This document shows, one piece after another, positions 24,047-32,915 of a stretch of DNA of 64,000 nt. Source of the stretch: Candidatus Regiella insecticola LSR1 (GTDB lineage Bacteria > Pseudomonadota > Gammaproteobacteria > Enterobacterales > Enterobacteriaceae); assembly GCF_000143625.1 (NCBI RefSeq), contig NZ_GL379591.1, positions 38,710-102,709 of the forward strand, written 5' to 3'. The stretch's first letter is position 1; each line of letters starts with the position of its first letter. The notes beneath the pieces are model-generated. The model saw only the letters and a list, made by a program, of their open reading frames with translations, was not told the origin of the DNA and did not search any database. Position numbers and translations under genes: made by a program.

Positions 24047-24533
24047 TACAGCTACACATGAACATTTTTAACGCTTTTTTGACGAAAAGGATAAAAAGTC
24101 GCGAAGATTTTAAATTATATTAATTAATTAAATAAAAAATATAAATAATATTAATGTAATTTACTTTTTATTTTAATAGTTTATTCTGTTTGAAGTGGTA
24201 ATTAACTAAAATTGATTTATTCATACGGTCTAATTTTTTTATCGTACATGTGTTATCATTGTTATCAATCAATTGTTATAAATTAATAGTGGTTGATTAA
24301 TAGTAAATATTTTTAATAAATATTTACTATATTTAATAATAAAAAATATAAATCAATTATGGGATGTTAAATCAGATAAAACTCAATTTTAACAAGGAAG
24401 AGAATTAATTGTTGTCGATAAGTAATAATAATTTAGATCGTGGGGGTGATGAGCTTTAGAGCCTATTAATTGCTCATTTCTTTCATATCTTCGGCCAATA
24501 GTCTCATTTGCATAGGGTTTAGTGGAGTTAAGT
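24047..24533. other. AT-rich leader of leuO
   Basis: About 480 bp of extreme AT content with long A/T runs and inverted repeats such as aaatatttttaataaatattta. This is typical of H-NS-silenced regulator promoters; leuO is known to be H-NS-repressed in enterobacteria. No gene is seen. Confidence 0.5.
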
Positions 24534-25490
24534 ATGTCTGGATACAATTTAGTAACAACTAATGGAATCACACAAAAAGAACAATCTGATGTACATTTAA
24601 GAAGTGTTGATCTTAATTTGCTGACAGTATTTGATGCAGTAATGCAAATGCAAAATGTGACCCGTGCTGCACAATCGTTAGGGATGTCACAGCCGGCAGT
24701 AAGTAACGCAGTTGCACGCTTAAAAATTATGTTTGATGATGAACTTTTTTTTCGTTATGGACGAGGTATACAGCCTACTTCACGAGCACGTGAGCTTTTT
24801 GGTCCGGTACGTCAGGCATTACAATTAGTACATAATGAACTACCGGGTGCCAGTTTTGAACCTAAAAATAGCGATCGTTTATTTAATTTATCAATTTGTA
24901 GCCCTTTAGATATTCGCTTAACTGCCCAGATAATTAATACTGTCCGGCAAGCAGCACCCTATGTACAGTTAACTATTAAATCCTATCTAGATGATAATAT
25001 TGAACATCAACTACGCTATCAGGAAACTGAATTTGTTATTGGCTATACTGAATTCGAAAGTGCAAATTTTCATCGGCTCGCTTTGTTTAATGATGAACTG
25101 GTTTTAGCCGTTGCAAAGGATCACCCACGTATCGAAAATTCGATATCGTCGGAACAATTATTTCTTGAATCTCATGCCGTTGTTTCGCTGGATCATAGGG
25201 GGTCTTTTAGCAAACCTTATTATCAATCCACCGAAAGTATACAAGCGATAGCTTATGAAAGTACGGATATGAATAGTGTACTTAGTGTGGTATCACAAAC
25301 CTATTTTGTGGCTATTGCTCCTCGCTGGTTAGTACAAGCTTGCAATGAAACACTTAATTTAAAACCTGTCCCATTGCCTTGGGAAAATGCAAAGCGCGCT
25401 TGTAATCTTACCTGGCATGAATCAACAGATAGAGACAAAGGCCATCAATGGATGAAATCATTATTAAAGCAATTTAGTTTATCAATGTAA
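24534..25490 (+). CDS. leuO: LeuO, LysR-type transcriptional regulator
   Basis: About 318 aa from the ATG at 24534, which has GGAG about 7 nt upstream; a GTG at 24522 is less likely. The N-terminal winged HTH is almost that of E. coli LeuO ([39 protein letters not shown]). The effector domain includes [38 protein letters not shown] and RDKGHQWM. LeuO antagonises H-NS silencing and controls stress, CRISPR and virulence genes in relatives. The leuABCD operon, its usual neighbour, is not here. Intact. Confidence 0.92.
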   Translation: MSGYNLVTTNGITQKEQSDVHLRSVDLNLLTVFDAVMQMQNVTRAAQSLGMSQPAVSNAVARLKIMFDDELFFRYGRGIQPTSRARELFGPVRQALQLVHNELPGASFEPKNSDRLFNLSICSPLDIRLTAQIINTVRQAAPYVQLTIKSYLDDNIEHQLRYQETEFVIGYTEFESANFHRLALFNDELVLAVAKDHPRIENSISSEQLFLESHAVVSLDHRGSFSKPYYQSTESIQAIAYESTDMNSVLSVVSQTYFVAIAPRWLVQACNETLNLKPVPLPWENAKRACNLTWHESTDRDKGHQWMKSLLKQFSLSM

Positions 25491-25510
25491 TTATTAAAGT
25501 AGTAAGATTA

Positions 25511-25549
25511 AGCCTGTTCGAAGTATCAACGAGTACAAAAAATTTCGAA
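25511..25549. repeat. Rep-C end fragment
   Basis: gcctgttcgaagtatcaacgagtacaaaaaatttcgaat joins the two ends of Rep-C with the middle deleted. Confidence 0.6.
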
Positions 25550-25673
25550 TATACCCTTCGTCTTTTAAGTTGCCTTCGGCTGCCAGGGGGGTGAGACCGA
25601 TGAGCGTAGATAGACTACCTGATGAGGCGAGTACCCGCAGCCTAACGCGGCGGATTCAAAGGCGGAGGGTATA
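25550..25673. repeat. Rep-A copy 10
   Basis: Core type 1 with diverged ends (tatacccttcgtcttttaag ... ggcggagggtata). Confidence 0.85.
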
Positions 25674-25769
25674 CAGTGAATCTAATCAAGAGCGCGGATC
25701 TCAATAACCGCACTATAAGGTCAGTATTAATTTTCAGTAAGCTCATGAGATAAATTATGACATACGATA

Positions 25770-25872
25770 TAGCCGGAATCAGTTTAATTTGTTTCAAGGC
25801 GGAGGCGCACAGACAGTACAAATAGTACGGCAAGCAACGACAACACAGAATCAAATTAAACTGGTTTGGCTA
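25770..25872. repeat. Rep-B copy (103 bp, TA-flanked)
   Basis: Bounded by TAGCCGGAATCAGTTTAATT and the inverse AATTAAACTGGTTTGGCTA, with TA on each side (25768-25769, 25873-25874). The interior includes ggcggaggcgcacagacagt. A TA duplication is typical of IS630/mariner-type transposition. Confidence 0.82.
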
Positions 25873-25908
25873 TACCGTTGCTGATTTATACAATTTAGAG
25901 GGTAAGCA

Positions 25909-27401
25909 ATGCTGAAATCACTTCATATTATTGGGATCATATTAGCAATGATAAATACTTGCTATGCTCGGCCAAATATAGAGCAATTGTTCTATGCTGA
26001 GCAAACAGAGGGGACTTTTACTAATACACTTCCATCCTATCTTAAGGAATTAGCAACCCGGCCTATTGAATACGCGTTTTTACGTAAAGAAAAACGACCA
26101 CAGCTTGAGCTACATCAATACCAGCTTACGTCACAACATTGGTCTCCAGTTAAAACCCTTCATCCGGCTAAATGGCAGCACAATGTTGATATATTCATTC
26201 CTGATAATCCATTTCCACAGCGCGCACTTGTTATTGTGAATAATGAAATTAATCACAACATAAAATCTATGGACTCTGTCCCAGCAACTGATTTCAGCGT
26301 GAGTACGCTAGAGAATATTGCCCGAGCAACCAATACAATCGTTATTTCTGTTGATAATATTCCAAATCAATATCTCACCTATGAAGAAAATGGGAAGCCT
26401 CTGAAAGAAGATGATAGTGTTGCTCACAGCTGGACATTATTTATGGAGCAGCCAGATAAGCAGCAGCTTATGCCTTTGCATATTCCGATGGCAATTTCAG
26501 TATCACAAGCATTGACATTGGCTCAACGTGAATTAAAACAGTGGAATATCGATAATTTTATTGTTTCTGGTATATCGAAAAGGGGATGGACAACCTGGTT
26601 AGCCGCAATAGCTGATCCACGTATTGATGCTATAGTTCCCTTTGCTATTGATTTGTTAGGAACAAAAGCTGTGTTGAAACATGTGTATCAATCTTACGGT
26701 GGGGAAATTGGCCAGCTGTATTCCATCCTTATTATCAAGAACATATAGATGAAAAAATAGCAACGCCTGAATTTTTTAAGCTAATGCAGATAGAAGATCC
26801 ACTGCAATATCTGGGCTCCATGTATGAATCACGTCTGGCGATTCCCAAATATATAATCAATGCGAGTGGCGATGATTTTTATGTCCCTGATAACAGAAAA
26901 TTTTATTATGAAAAACTTCCAGGAAAAAAATCTTTACGTGTAGCCCCCAATTCTGATCACCACGGTATAGCAAAATTTGCTGAGCAATCATTGACTGCAT
27001 TTATCCGTCGTTTCCAGCATTCGACACCACTACCCATATTGCATACTACGTTAAGACAGCAAGCAGGTAAGCCAATTCTCACCGTAAAATTTTCAGAAAA
27101 ACCAGAAAAAGTGCAGCGTTGGACAGCTAAAAATCCGTTGGCACGTGATTTTCGTTATGCATGTGGTATTAGCTATAACGCATCACCTATTAATCTTACC
27201 ACCCAAAAAGAGATTGAAATTTCGTTAGATACCCCGAGCAAGGGATGGGAAGCAACCTATATTGAAGCAACCTATGCTGATGGCTATGTTGCGACAACAC
27301 AAGTCTATATTACGCCTAACGATAAATACCCAATAACTGCCCCCCAGGCTAATGGCAAAATGTGTCAAACATTACCGGGTCGTGGTTTGGGAGAAAAATA
27401 A
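25909..27401 (+). pseudogene. PqaA-like, PhoPQ-activated pathogenicity-related family protein, frameshifted
   Basis: The first part (25909-26748) starts with a signal peptide (MLKSLHIIGIILAMINTCYA) and reads through FIVSGISKRGWTTWLAAIADPRI, the nucleophile-elbow-like GxSKRGWT block of the PhoPQ_related (PF10142) family. After YGG the frame breaks near 26700: reading one base further on restores NWPAVFHPYYQEHIDEK and continues to 27401 (ADYxY-like SGDDFYVPDNRKFYYEKLPG, then DHHGI). An extra G in the GGGG run at 26699-26703 would explain it. The family has alpha/beta-hydrolase character; in Salmonella pqaA is PhoP-regulated. About 490 aa if repaired. Confidence 0.82.
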
Positions 27402-27409
27402 ACTAATAT

Positions 27410-27432
27410 TAGACCTCTTTCCAAACCGTAGT
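27410..27432. repeat. Rep-D/IS910 terminal remnant at the island edge
   Basis: tagacctctttccaaaccgtag matches the outer 20 or so bp of Rep-D. It marks the junction where the integrase 5' end has been lost. Confidence 0.6.
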
Positions 27433-27478
27433 GTGGTGGCCAAATTAACTATGCCACTACATATTAACACCGATAAAA

Positions 27479-28312
27479 GTGGTCGAACATTCAGGCCGAT
27501 TAGAGGTTGCGGCACGCCTGCAACAACGCACTACCGCCATCATGCGTTACGCTGTTCAGAGTGGCATGATTGATTACAATCCGGCTCAGGATATGGCCGG
27601 CGCCATTGCTACCGGTAAATCTGTCCATCGCCCCGCGTTAGATTTTGCACGTATTCCTGAATTATTCGAACGAATAGAAAACTATAAAGGGCGTTTACTT
27701 ACTCAATTAGCCGTAAAATTGACGTTACTGGTTTTTATTCGTTCCAGCGAACTTAGGTTTGCTCGGTACAACGAAGTAGATTTCGAACGTGCGATCTGGA
27801 CAATACCGGCAGAGAGGAAAGCACTTAAAGGCGTCAAATATTCATCTCGTGGTGCGAAAATGCGCACTCCTCACCTCGTCCCATTAAGTCGACAAGCCAT
27901 TGCGGTTTTAGAGCAAATAAAAGCGATCAGTGGTGAACATGAACTCATCTTTATTGGTGATCATTATGCACATAAACCTATTAGTGAAAACACGGTCAAT
28001 AAAGCCCTTAGGATCATGGGTTATGACACAAAAACAGAAATCTGTGGCCACGGTTTTCGCGCGATGGCGTGCGGGGCGCTTATTGAATCGGCACTGTGGT
28101 CAAGGGATGCGGTCGAACGCCAAATGAGCCATCAAGAAAGAAATAATGTCAGAGCTGCCTATATTCATAAAGCGGAGCATCTAGAGGAAAGACGTTTAAT
28201 GGTGCAATGGTGGGCAGATTATCTGGATGCGAATAGAGACTGCGCCATCACCCCCTATGAATTTGCACGGACGAAAAATGTGATGCAAAGTCCATTTAGC
28301 CAGTCAGCTTAG
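27479..28312 (+). pseudogene. P4-type tyrosine integrase, N-terminally truncated
   Basis: 277 aa from a GTG, covering only the core-binding/catalytic half. Visible are the first catalytic Arg (FIRSSELRFARYNEVD), HGFRAMACGALIE (H-x-x-R), and SHQERNNVRAAYIHKAEHLEERRLMVQWWADYLDA with the His and the nucleophilic Tyr of the P4/CP4-57 integrase family. Family members are about 400 aa, so ~120-130 residues (the arm-binding domain) are missing; the break coincides with a Rep-D end at 27410. It marks an integrated island now probably immobile. Confidence 0.85.
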
Positions 28313-28522
28313 GGCTGGGTCGGTAGACGGTGCTAGACTAAAATAGGCATTAAAAGAACAAGTTATGGATAGTAAATTGAAATCATTGATGAAAAATCGA
28401 GAGCTTTTTTGATAAATAACTTACCGTAGTTAGGGAAAGTAAGACCGTAACTGCGGTGACTCACTGAACATAATCTCTTTTAATACCCCCATAGAACTTA
28501 AACAACTATGGGAGTGATATTA

Positions 28523-28720
28523 ATGCAGCAAACACTTATCCGTTTACCCGAAGTCCAGCGCCGTACTGGTTACAGTAAGGCATGGATTTACCGTCTTATC
28601 AGTCAACATCGTTTTCCTGTGCCGGTAAAGATTGGCACGTGCGCTATCACTTTTATCGAAAGTGAAGTGGATGCATGGATTAATCAACGCATTATAGAAT
28701 CACGTGGGGAGGTGGCGTGA
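28523..28720 (+). CDS. AlpA-family excisionase/transcriptional regulator
   Basis: 65 aa from the ATG at 28523 (GGGAG about 9 nt upstream; another ATG at 28508). It contains the MerR-like HTH of AlpA proteins: RLPEVQRRTGYSKAWIYRLI, then FPVPVKIGTCAITFIESEVDAWINQRI. AlpA activates integrase transcription in CP4-57-type islands and P4 Vis acts as an excisionase. Position downstream of int fits. A Gly/Ala/Ser change in the usual 'GxRAVxW' segment (here GTCAITF) is minor. Confidence 0.85.
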   Translation: MQQTLIRLPEVQRRTGYSKAWIYRLISQHRFPVPVKIGTCAITFIESEVDAWINQRIIESRGEVA

Positions 28721-28751
28721 TGAGGAGATATGCTGTTGAAAGCTCGATGAA

Positions 28752-28937
28752 CTACACAAAGTGGATTTCCAGCTGTACTTGCGTCAGTCCAGCGTTATGC
28801 CGAGCAGCAAGGATCTCATCAAGTAAAGCGAACTCTCCACATTCAAGGCGCTCGTGTTCTGCATACACTGCCGGATCAGTGAGCATTTTTGCAATTAATT
28901 CATCATGTGTCATTTTGGCTGGAGAGCGTTTAGCCAT
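28752..28937 (-). pseudogene. XRE-type antitoxin N-terminal fragment
   Basis: 61 codons beginning MAKRSPAKMTHDELIAKMLTD...FALLDEILAARHNAGLTQVQ. This is the start of a HigA/phage-type antitoxin whose helix-turn-helix begins at AGLTQ, but it then diverges (LEIHFV) and stops before the HTH is complete. Likely a truncated gene. No toxin partner is recognisable next to it. Confidence 0.55.
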
Positions 28938-28943
28938 AGAGAA

Positions 28944-29132
28944 TCAACCTTTTGATTCATCTGGTTTAGTTTTCTCTCTTTGGCGGCGTTTTATCTCGCC
29001 CTGTAGCGCAGTTACTACAAATTGTGAGGTGCTTTCTCCTTCATTTTTAGCTAATTCAACATTAGCGATAATTTCATGTGAAACTCTTGCATGTATCTTT
29101 TGTGACTTAGCGTTAACGCTACCTGTTGCCAT
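28944..29132 (-). CDS. YlcI/YnfO-like small phage-island protein
   Basis: 62 aa from the ATG at 29132 (MATGSVNAKSQKIHARVSHEII...VVTALQGEIKRRQREK). I recall this as the YlcI/YnfO family found in prophages and P4-like islands, resembling ribbon-helix-helix or accessory proteins. Upstream in-frame starts to 29207 would add a hydrophobic stretch not seen in the family. Separated by 6 bp from the antitoxin fragment on the same strand. Confidence 0.6.
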   Translation of the reverse strand: MATGSVNAKSQKIHARVSHEIIANVELAKNEGESTSQFVVTALQGEIKRRQREKTKPDESKG

Positions 29133-29324
29133 TACTGAATTCTCCATTGAGCAGTGGAACACAGAATACACAAAAAATAATTTAATAAAAAGGTTGAAGT
29201 GGAACACATATGATGGTTGTAGTGTGTTCCACCTTGAAGCATTTGATGCTCAAGAAACAACGAAGCCTCGGAGTGGTGGAACACATCCAAGGCTTCTAAC
29301 CACTTCGTTAGAAGGACTAACGCT

Positions 29325-29513
29325 ATGGCTACGTCAAAGTGTACCTATATCTTTGCGGCGATCAACCGCAGTCAGAAAAAAATTAAGCCTATCATGCTGT
29401 ACGCTACGGCAATTGATGAAAAATCAGCCCGTCAGCGCTACGTTGCCGATTATATTCTTTTGTTTGCCGGTCGCCTTCCTGCTCTGGGAGGATGCCATGT
29501 CCACACGCATTGA
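29325..29513 (+). CDS. Icd-like host cell division inhibitor family protein
   Basis: 62 aa, MATSKCTYIFAAINRSQKKIKPIML...ILLFAGRLPA. The YIFAAxNRSQKKIKP and FAGRLP motifs are typical of the Icd-like family of P1/P4-related elements, annotated as cell division inhibitors by similarity to P1 Icd. ATG at 29325; it overlaps the next small gene by 17 bp, as in intact P4-type islands. Confidence 0.65.
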   Translation: MATSKCTYIFAAINRSQKKIKPIMLYATAIDEKSARQRYVADYILLFAGRLPALGGCHVHTH

Positions 29514-29673
29514 TAAAACCCCGATCACTGCTGAAGATTTAGCATTTCAGTGCTTAGCGCTGACTCATGCCGCTGTGTCTGTCATGGAAGCCGATGCCAG
29601 GGAAACACTGCTGTTTATTCTGCTGGAAAAAACTGAGGCACTTTATAGCATGCTGACAGAGGGGGCATTATGA
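29497..29673 (+). CDS. Small P4-island protein of unknown function
   Basis: 58 aa, MSTRIDKTPITAEDLAFQCLA...LLFILLEKTEALYSML, predicted all-helical. GGGAGG about 7 nt upstream of ATG 29497 supports translation. Such a gene commonly sits between the icd-like gene and the primase in P4-like islands. It overlaps the primase relic start by 4 nt (ATGA). Confidence 0.6.
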   Translation: MSTRIDKTPITAEDLAFQCLALTHAAVSVMEADARETLLFILLEKTEALYSMLTEGAL

Positions 29674-30339
29674 CAGCGAAGCCTGCCGACAGGCTAAAAG
29701 ATAATTTTATTGATGAGGTACGAACACAGGCTAACGGTCATTGGGAGGCGATTTTGCGACAACTGGCGATCCCAACCCATCGGCAGGAAGGTCAATACCC
29801 AAACTGTGGGGGTAAAACCCGTTATCGTTTTGACGACAAGGAAGGCAGAGGCACTTATTTCTGTTCTCAATACCTTACTGTGCGATAAAATCGCCCGAGA
29901 ATTACCGGTGATTATCCGCCACCTGCTGACCCGTTTTGTTGAGCCTGCCAAAGCCAAATGCTTATTGCTGGAGCAGCAAAAATCAGCCGAAGCGCTTAAT
30001 GTCAAACGGAGTACTGATTCGCTGGTAGATTTTTGTGGCTATCTGTTAGCCTCGGTTGAAGCGGATGGGATGTTGGTAGGTAATGCGGAGATTATCCCAT
30101 TTAACCCGCGTAAGTATCTGTATCACGCTTATCTTGCGTACATGAGAGGTAACAATCTGGCGAAACCGGTATCAGTAACACGTTTTGGCAGTGATATGCC
30201 GGGCTCCTTAGCGGAATTTGGCTTACAGTATCTACGTAAGAAAAGCAGGCAGGGGATCCGTAGCAACCTGAATTTGAATGTAGACAGTGCGGATGAATGG
30301 CTACCCCGAGCGACAGGCACCGCTGATTTAAACCACTAA
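29670..30339 (+). pseudogene. P4 alpha-type primase/helicase relic with internal deletion
   Basis: The 5' part (29670-29888) encodes MTAKPADRLKDNFIDEV...YPNCGGKTRYRFDDKEGRGTYFCSQ, the N-terminal zinc-ribbon of P4-type primases (two of the Cys pairs visible). It then runs in another frame directly into the C-terminal part (…CDKIARELPVIIRHLLTRF, STDSLVDFCGYLLA, IIPFNPRKYLYHAYLAYM, SVTRFGSDMPGSL...EFGL). The primase catalytic and SF3 helicase core (roughly 500 residues of a 770+ aa family) is deleted. The island cannot self-replicate from this gene. Confidence 0.82.
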
Positions 30340-30380
30340 TCCGGTGGTGATAGGGGGGTACTAAAAATAATAGGAAAAAG

Positions 30381-30592
30381 TGTTCACCCCTGTTCACACT
30401 ATGCTAAAAGCCTTGCTATATAAGGATTAATAGGGTGAACAGTTATTTTTTAAGTGTTCACAAGTATTCACACTGTTCACCTTTCTTCCCTGGTTTGGTG
30501 TGAACACAGGGTGAAGAGTGGTGATGAGTTGGCTTTCATTTGTTCACCCTTTATCTCATTGAAAATAAAAGTAAAAAATCAAGTGTGAACAG
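30381..30592. repeat. Iterated GGTGAACAG/TGTTCACC motifs, P4-type ori/crr-like iterons
   Basis: At least eight copies in both orientations: tgttcaccc 30381, tgttcacac 30391, ggtgaacag 30434, tgttcacaa 30455, tgttcacc 30474, gtgtgaacac ~30498, tgttcaccc 30541, gtgtgaacag ~30583. P4 alpha protein binds type I iterons of this kind (recalled consensus near GGTGAACAGT). Their position right after the primase relic supports an origin or crr function. Confidence 0.65.
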
Positions 30593-30844
30593 TTTTACCC
30601 CTAAACTTTTATCAGGGGGGGGTAGTGCATTATGGCTTGGATAAAAACGCAAAATGATAGCTAAAAATCCCACCTACCTTGTCATGGTACAGAAGAGGTG
30701 AAGAGATTATTCTTTTGGCGGGTAGAAAAATGTGCGCAGTGCGTGGCGCACCTCCTGTGCGCAAAATACCAGTGCGCATAGACGATGATATTATTGAACC
30801 CACCATTTCTGATCACATCACTTAAACGCTTGCCAATATAATGC
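30593..30844. other. Noncoding DNA with repeated TGCGCA motifs
   Basis: About 250 bp between the iterons and the toxin-antitoxin operator. tgtgcgcagtgcgtggcgca and the following ctgtgcgcaaa/agtgcgcat give several TGCGCA copies that can form small hairpins. No gene is seen. Confidence 0.4.
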
Positions 30845-30872
30845 ATAGCTTATATAACTAAATATAAGCTAT
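30845..30872. promoter_or_regulatory. Palindromic operator upstream of the toxin-antitoxin pair
   Basis: ATAGCTTATAT (30845-30855), 6 nt, ATATAAGCTAT (30862-30872): perfect 11 bp arms ending 26 bp before the toxin start. Likely bound by the XRE antitoxin for autorepression (inferred). Confidence 0.6.
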
Positions 30873-30898
30873 AACTTATGCATGATAGGAGTCCGGTT

Positions 30899-31249
30899 GT
30901 GTGGACTGTGATTTTCACCTCTCGGTTTGATCTATGGTTACTTGAACAAGACGAGAGTACACAAGAAAAGGTACTGGCTGACTTAAGTAACCTTGAAACC
31001 TATTGTCCCAGGTTGTCTCGTCCTTATGCTGATACAGTAAAAAACTCTAAACACCAAAACATGAAAGAGCTACGTATACAGCATTTAGGGCGCCCTATAC
31101 GTGCATTTTTTGCTTTTGATCCAAAACGACAAGCCATTGTGCTATGTGCTGGAGACAAAAGTAACGACAAACGCTTTTACGGTATGATGATCCGTATAGC
31201 AGATGAAGAATTTACCGCGCATTTAACCGCGCTGGAGGAGGAAAAATGA
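30899..31249 (+). CDS. HigB/RelE-superfamily toxin of a type II toxin-antitoxin pair
   Basis: About 116 aa from the GTG at 30899 (AGGAG about 7 nt upstream; an in-frame ATG at 30878 precedes the Shine-Dalgarno). The sequence WTVIFTSRFDLWLLEQDESTQEKVLADLSNLE ... SKHQNMKELRIQHLGRPIRAFFAFDPKRQAIVLCAGDKS matches phage-derived Gp49-like/HigB ribosome-dependent mRNA interferases, with the conserved KELR...G...R.FFAFDP core. Its stop overlaps the antitoxin start (ATGA), the toxin-first order of higBA. It appears intact. Confidence 0.85.
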   Translation: MWTVIFTSRFDLWLLEQDESTQEKVLADLSNLETYCPRLSRPYADTVKNSKHQNMKELRIQHLGRPIRAFFAFDPKRQAIVLCAGDKSNDKRFYGMMIRIADEEFTAHLTALEEEK

Positions 31250-31545
31250 GAACATTACGTGATGCTTTAGCTGTCCGTTCGCCTGAAAGTCAAGCTCGCA
31301 TTAAAGAAATTGCTGATGAAATGATCCTGGAAACCGGTTTACAGTTGATGCGCGAAGAATTACAGCTATCACAAAAAAGCTTGGCAAAAGCAATGGGAGT
31401 AAGCCAACCTGCAATCACTCAAATTGAACAACGTGGTAATGATGTAAAGTTGGCAACCTTGAAACGGTATATCGAAGCTATGGGAGGCAAGTTAAGTCTT
31501 ACCGTTGAATTATCTACCGGTGGCGGAAGAGTTTTTCATATTTAA
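31246..31545 (+). CDS. XRE-family antitoxin (HigA-like) of the pair
   Basis: 99 aa. The HTH_XRE domain lies at about residues 40-90 (LQLSQKSLAKAMGVSQPAITQIEQRGNDVKLATLKRYIEAMGG). It neutralises the upstream toxin and should autoregulate from the palindrome at 30845-30872. Its 4 nt overlap with the toxin gene implies coupled translation. It may be retained as an addiction module in the decaying island. Confidence 0.88.
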   Translation: MRTLRDALAVRSPESQARIKEIADEMILETGLQLMREELQLSQKSLAKAMGVSQPAITQIEQRGNDVKLATLKRYIEAMGGKLSLTVELSTGGGRVFHI

Positions 31546-31659
31546 TTCGGCCAAGAGATCAAATTTCAACCTTATATCTGAAGAGGCGGCTTTTATCGTT
31601 AAGTAGCACCACCGAGGGTGCAAACATCAGTATAGCCTCCAAAACAGGAAACAAGAAAA

Positions 31660-32213
31660 ATGATACTTTCAAAAAAAAATTTCCTAAAACTGTAGAGACT
31701 AAAAGATTTGTCGGGTCTGTGCCTACCCTAAGTGATTTAGATGAATATTATTCTATGTTTCAAAACAAACAATTCATTGCTTGCTATGGGGTAGCTTTTA
31801 GCAAAGAAAAAATAAATGAATTGGTAGTGTCTAATGTAAATCACTGGAAACAAAATGATTTTGGCATGTGGACATGGCGTGATAAAGAATCTCACCATTT
31901 CATCGGGCGTGTGGGATTAAAATCGATAACTATTGAAGAAAAAAATGAAGTTGAGTTGGCTTATGCTCTAAAACCGGAATATTGGGGAAAAAGCGTGGCT
32001 ATCGAAATGTCTTTAATGGCTATTGAGTTAGCGTTTAATACGCTTTCTTTGCCGTCGCTGATCTGTTTTACCCGAGCTCAAAACTATCAATCTTTGCGTG
32101 TCATGCAAAAACTTGATTTTCATTATGAAAAAGATTTTATGTATTTAGGTTTTTTACAAAAACTATATCGATTGGCAAATTTTAGCCTAAATACTCATAT
32201 AGATCATAAATGA
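31660..32213 (+). pseudogene. GNAT N-acetyltransferase (RimL/RimJ-like), apparent frameshift in an A9 tract
   Basis: The main frame (from GTG 31719) encodes PTLSDLDEYYSMFQNK...GMWTWRDKESHHFIGRVGL...ELAYALKPEYWGKSVAIE...ARAQNYQSLRVMQKL-like GNAT motifs, 164 aa. The frame is open further upstream (FPKTVETKRFVGSVPTLSD), the usual N-terminus, but the only ATG with a Shine-Dalgarno (AGGA, ATG at 31660) is out of phase by one base at an A9 run (31671-31679). One extra A gives MILSKKKFPKTVETKRF. Either the gene is dead, slippage rescues it, or translation starts at an alternative codon. Substrate unknown. Confidence 0.65.
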
Positions 32214-32729
32214 GAGAAAAAATGGGTATGCAGATAAGTTCGCATCATAAGTTCGCGCAGACATAGGTATGATTTGGCATATCTTCAGATTTTCTCAGAT
32301 AAAAACACACAGAATGGACTATGTCATAATCAGACGGAATTTAAGGCATTTTATGTTTGCTAAAACTCAAAGGTGAGCTTACCAGGATTCTGGTTAGTTG
32401 CAGTCAATGGTAATTGGCGAATCATTTTTTGTCTTGACGGATGTCATGTTGAGCTTGTTGACTATCTTGATTATCACTGAAGAGAGGTTTCCTATGAGAA
32501 TGTATAATACAACCTGACCTCTTTTATTAAAGAGTACTTTGATGATTTGAGGGTACAAATGCGGGTACAAATTTATATAACAAAAATAAATCACTTAATT
32601 ATCATATAAGATATAATTGATGTTCGATTCCGAGTCTGCCAATTTATATTTATCGCTTTTAGCTCTATCCTTTTAGGAGACCTTTAAATTTAATCCAAAT
32701 TTATCTTAAAATGCCAGGTAACATATAAT
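32214..32729. other. Island right-end region with att-like tRNA fragment
   Basis: About 500 bp without a supported gene. It contains gggtacaaatgcgggtacaaa (32552 region), a repeat type often seen near island att sites, and a tRNA-Phe-like fragment at 32622-32636. A short hairpin gccagg...cctggc lies at the end of the tract. Confidence 0.45.
32622..32636 (+). other. att-like remnant: 3' T-arm of tRNA-Phe
   Basis: GTTCGATTCCGAGTC equals the T-loop and following stem of enterobacterial tRNA-Phe (recalled ...TTGGTTCGATTCCGAGTCCGGGCACCA); the acceptor end then diverges. tRNA-Phe 3' ends are common att sites for integrative elements. A chance match of 15 bp is possible. Confidence 0.45.
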
Positions 32730-32888
32730 ATGCCTGGCTACATGGAGCATATATATAATGCTGATGGCGATGCTGGGGCTGATGTTGATGCTGATAATAC
32801 TGGGGCTGACCACATGGAGCACATACATAATACTGATATGGGTAATGCTGTTGCTAATCATATGAGCTGCATGAATGATATTGAGTAG
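32730..32888 (+). CDS. Possible 52-aa acidic small protein upstream of pfkA
   Basis: ATG 32730 to TAG 32888 reads MPGYMEHIYNADGDAG ... MEHIHNTDMGNAV..., an acidic, Met/His-rich peptide with a repeated MEHI(Y/H)N unit and Asp/Ala stretches. The Shine-Dalgarno is weak (AGG ~12 nt upstream, inside a hairpin arm). The stop is 27 bp before pfkA. It may be a leader or small-protein gene, or chance low-complexity sequence. Confidence 0.35.
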   Translation: MPGYMEHIYNADGDAGADVDADNTGADHMEHIHNTDMGNAVANHMSCMNDIE

Positions 32889-32915
32889 AAATTTTTATAT
32901 CTTATAGAGGCGGTT

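Noticed and set aside
28717..29496. Long plus-strand open frame across the island
   Set aside because: Its first 260 codons are antisense to the antitoxin fragment and the YlcI-like gene and match nothing; only its last 58 codons (29497-29673) are a supported gene.
30728..30780. TGCGCA repeats as a possible CRISPR-like or iteron array
   Set aside because: Copies are irregularly spaced and only 6-8 bp long, without spacers; at best small hairpins.
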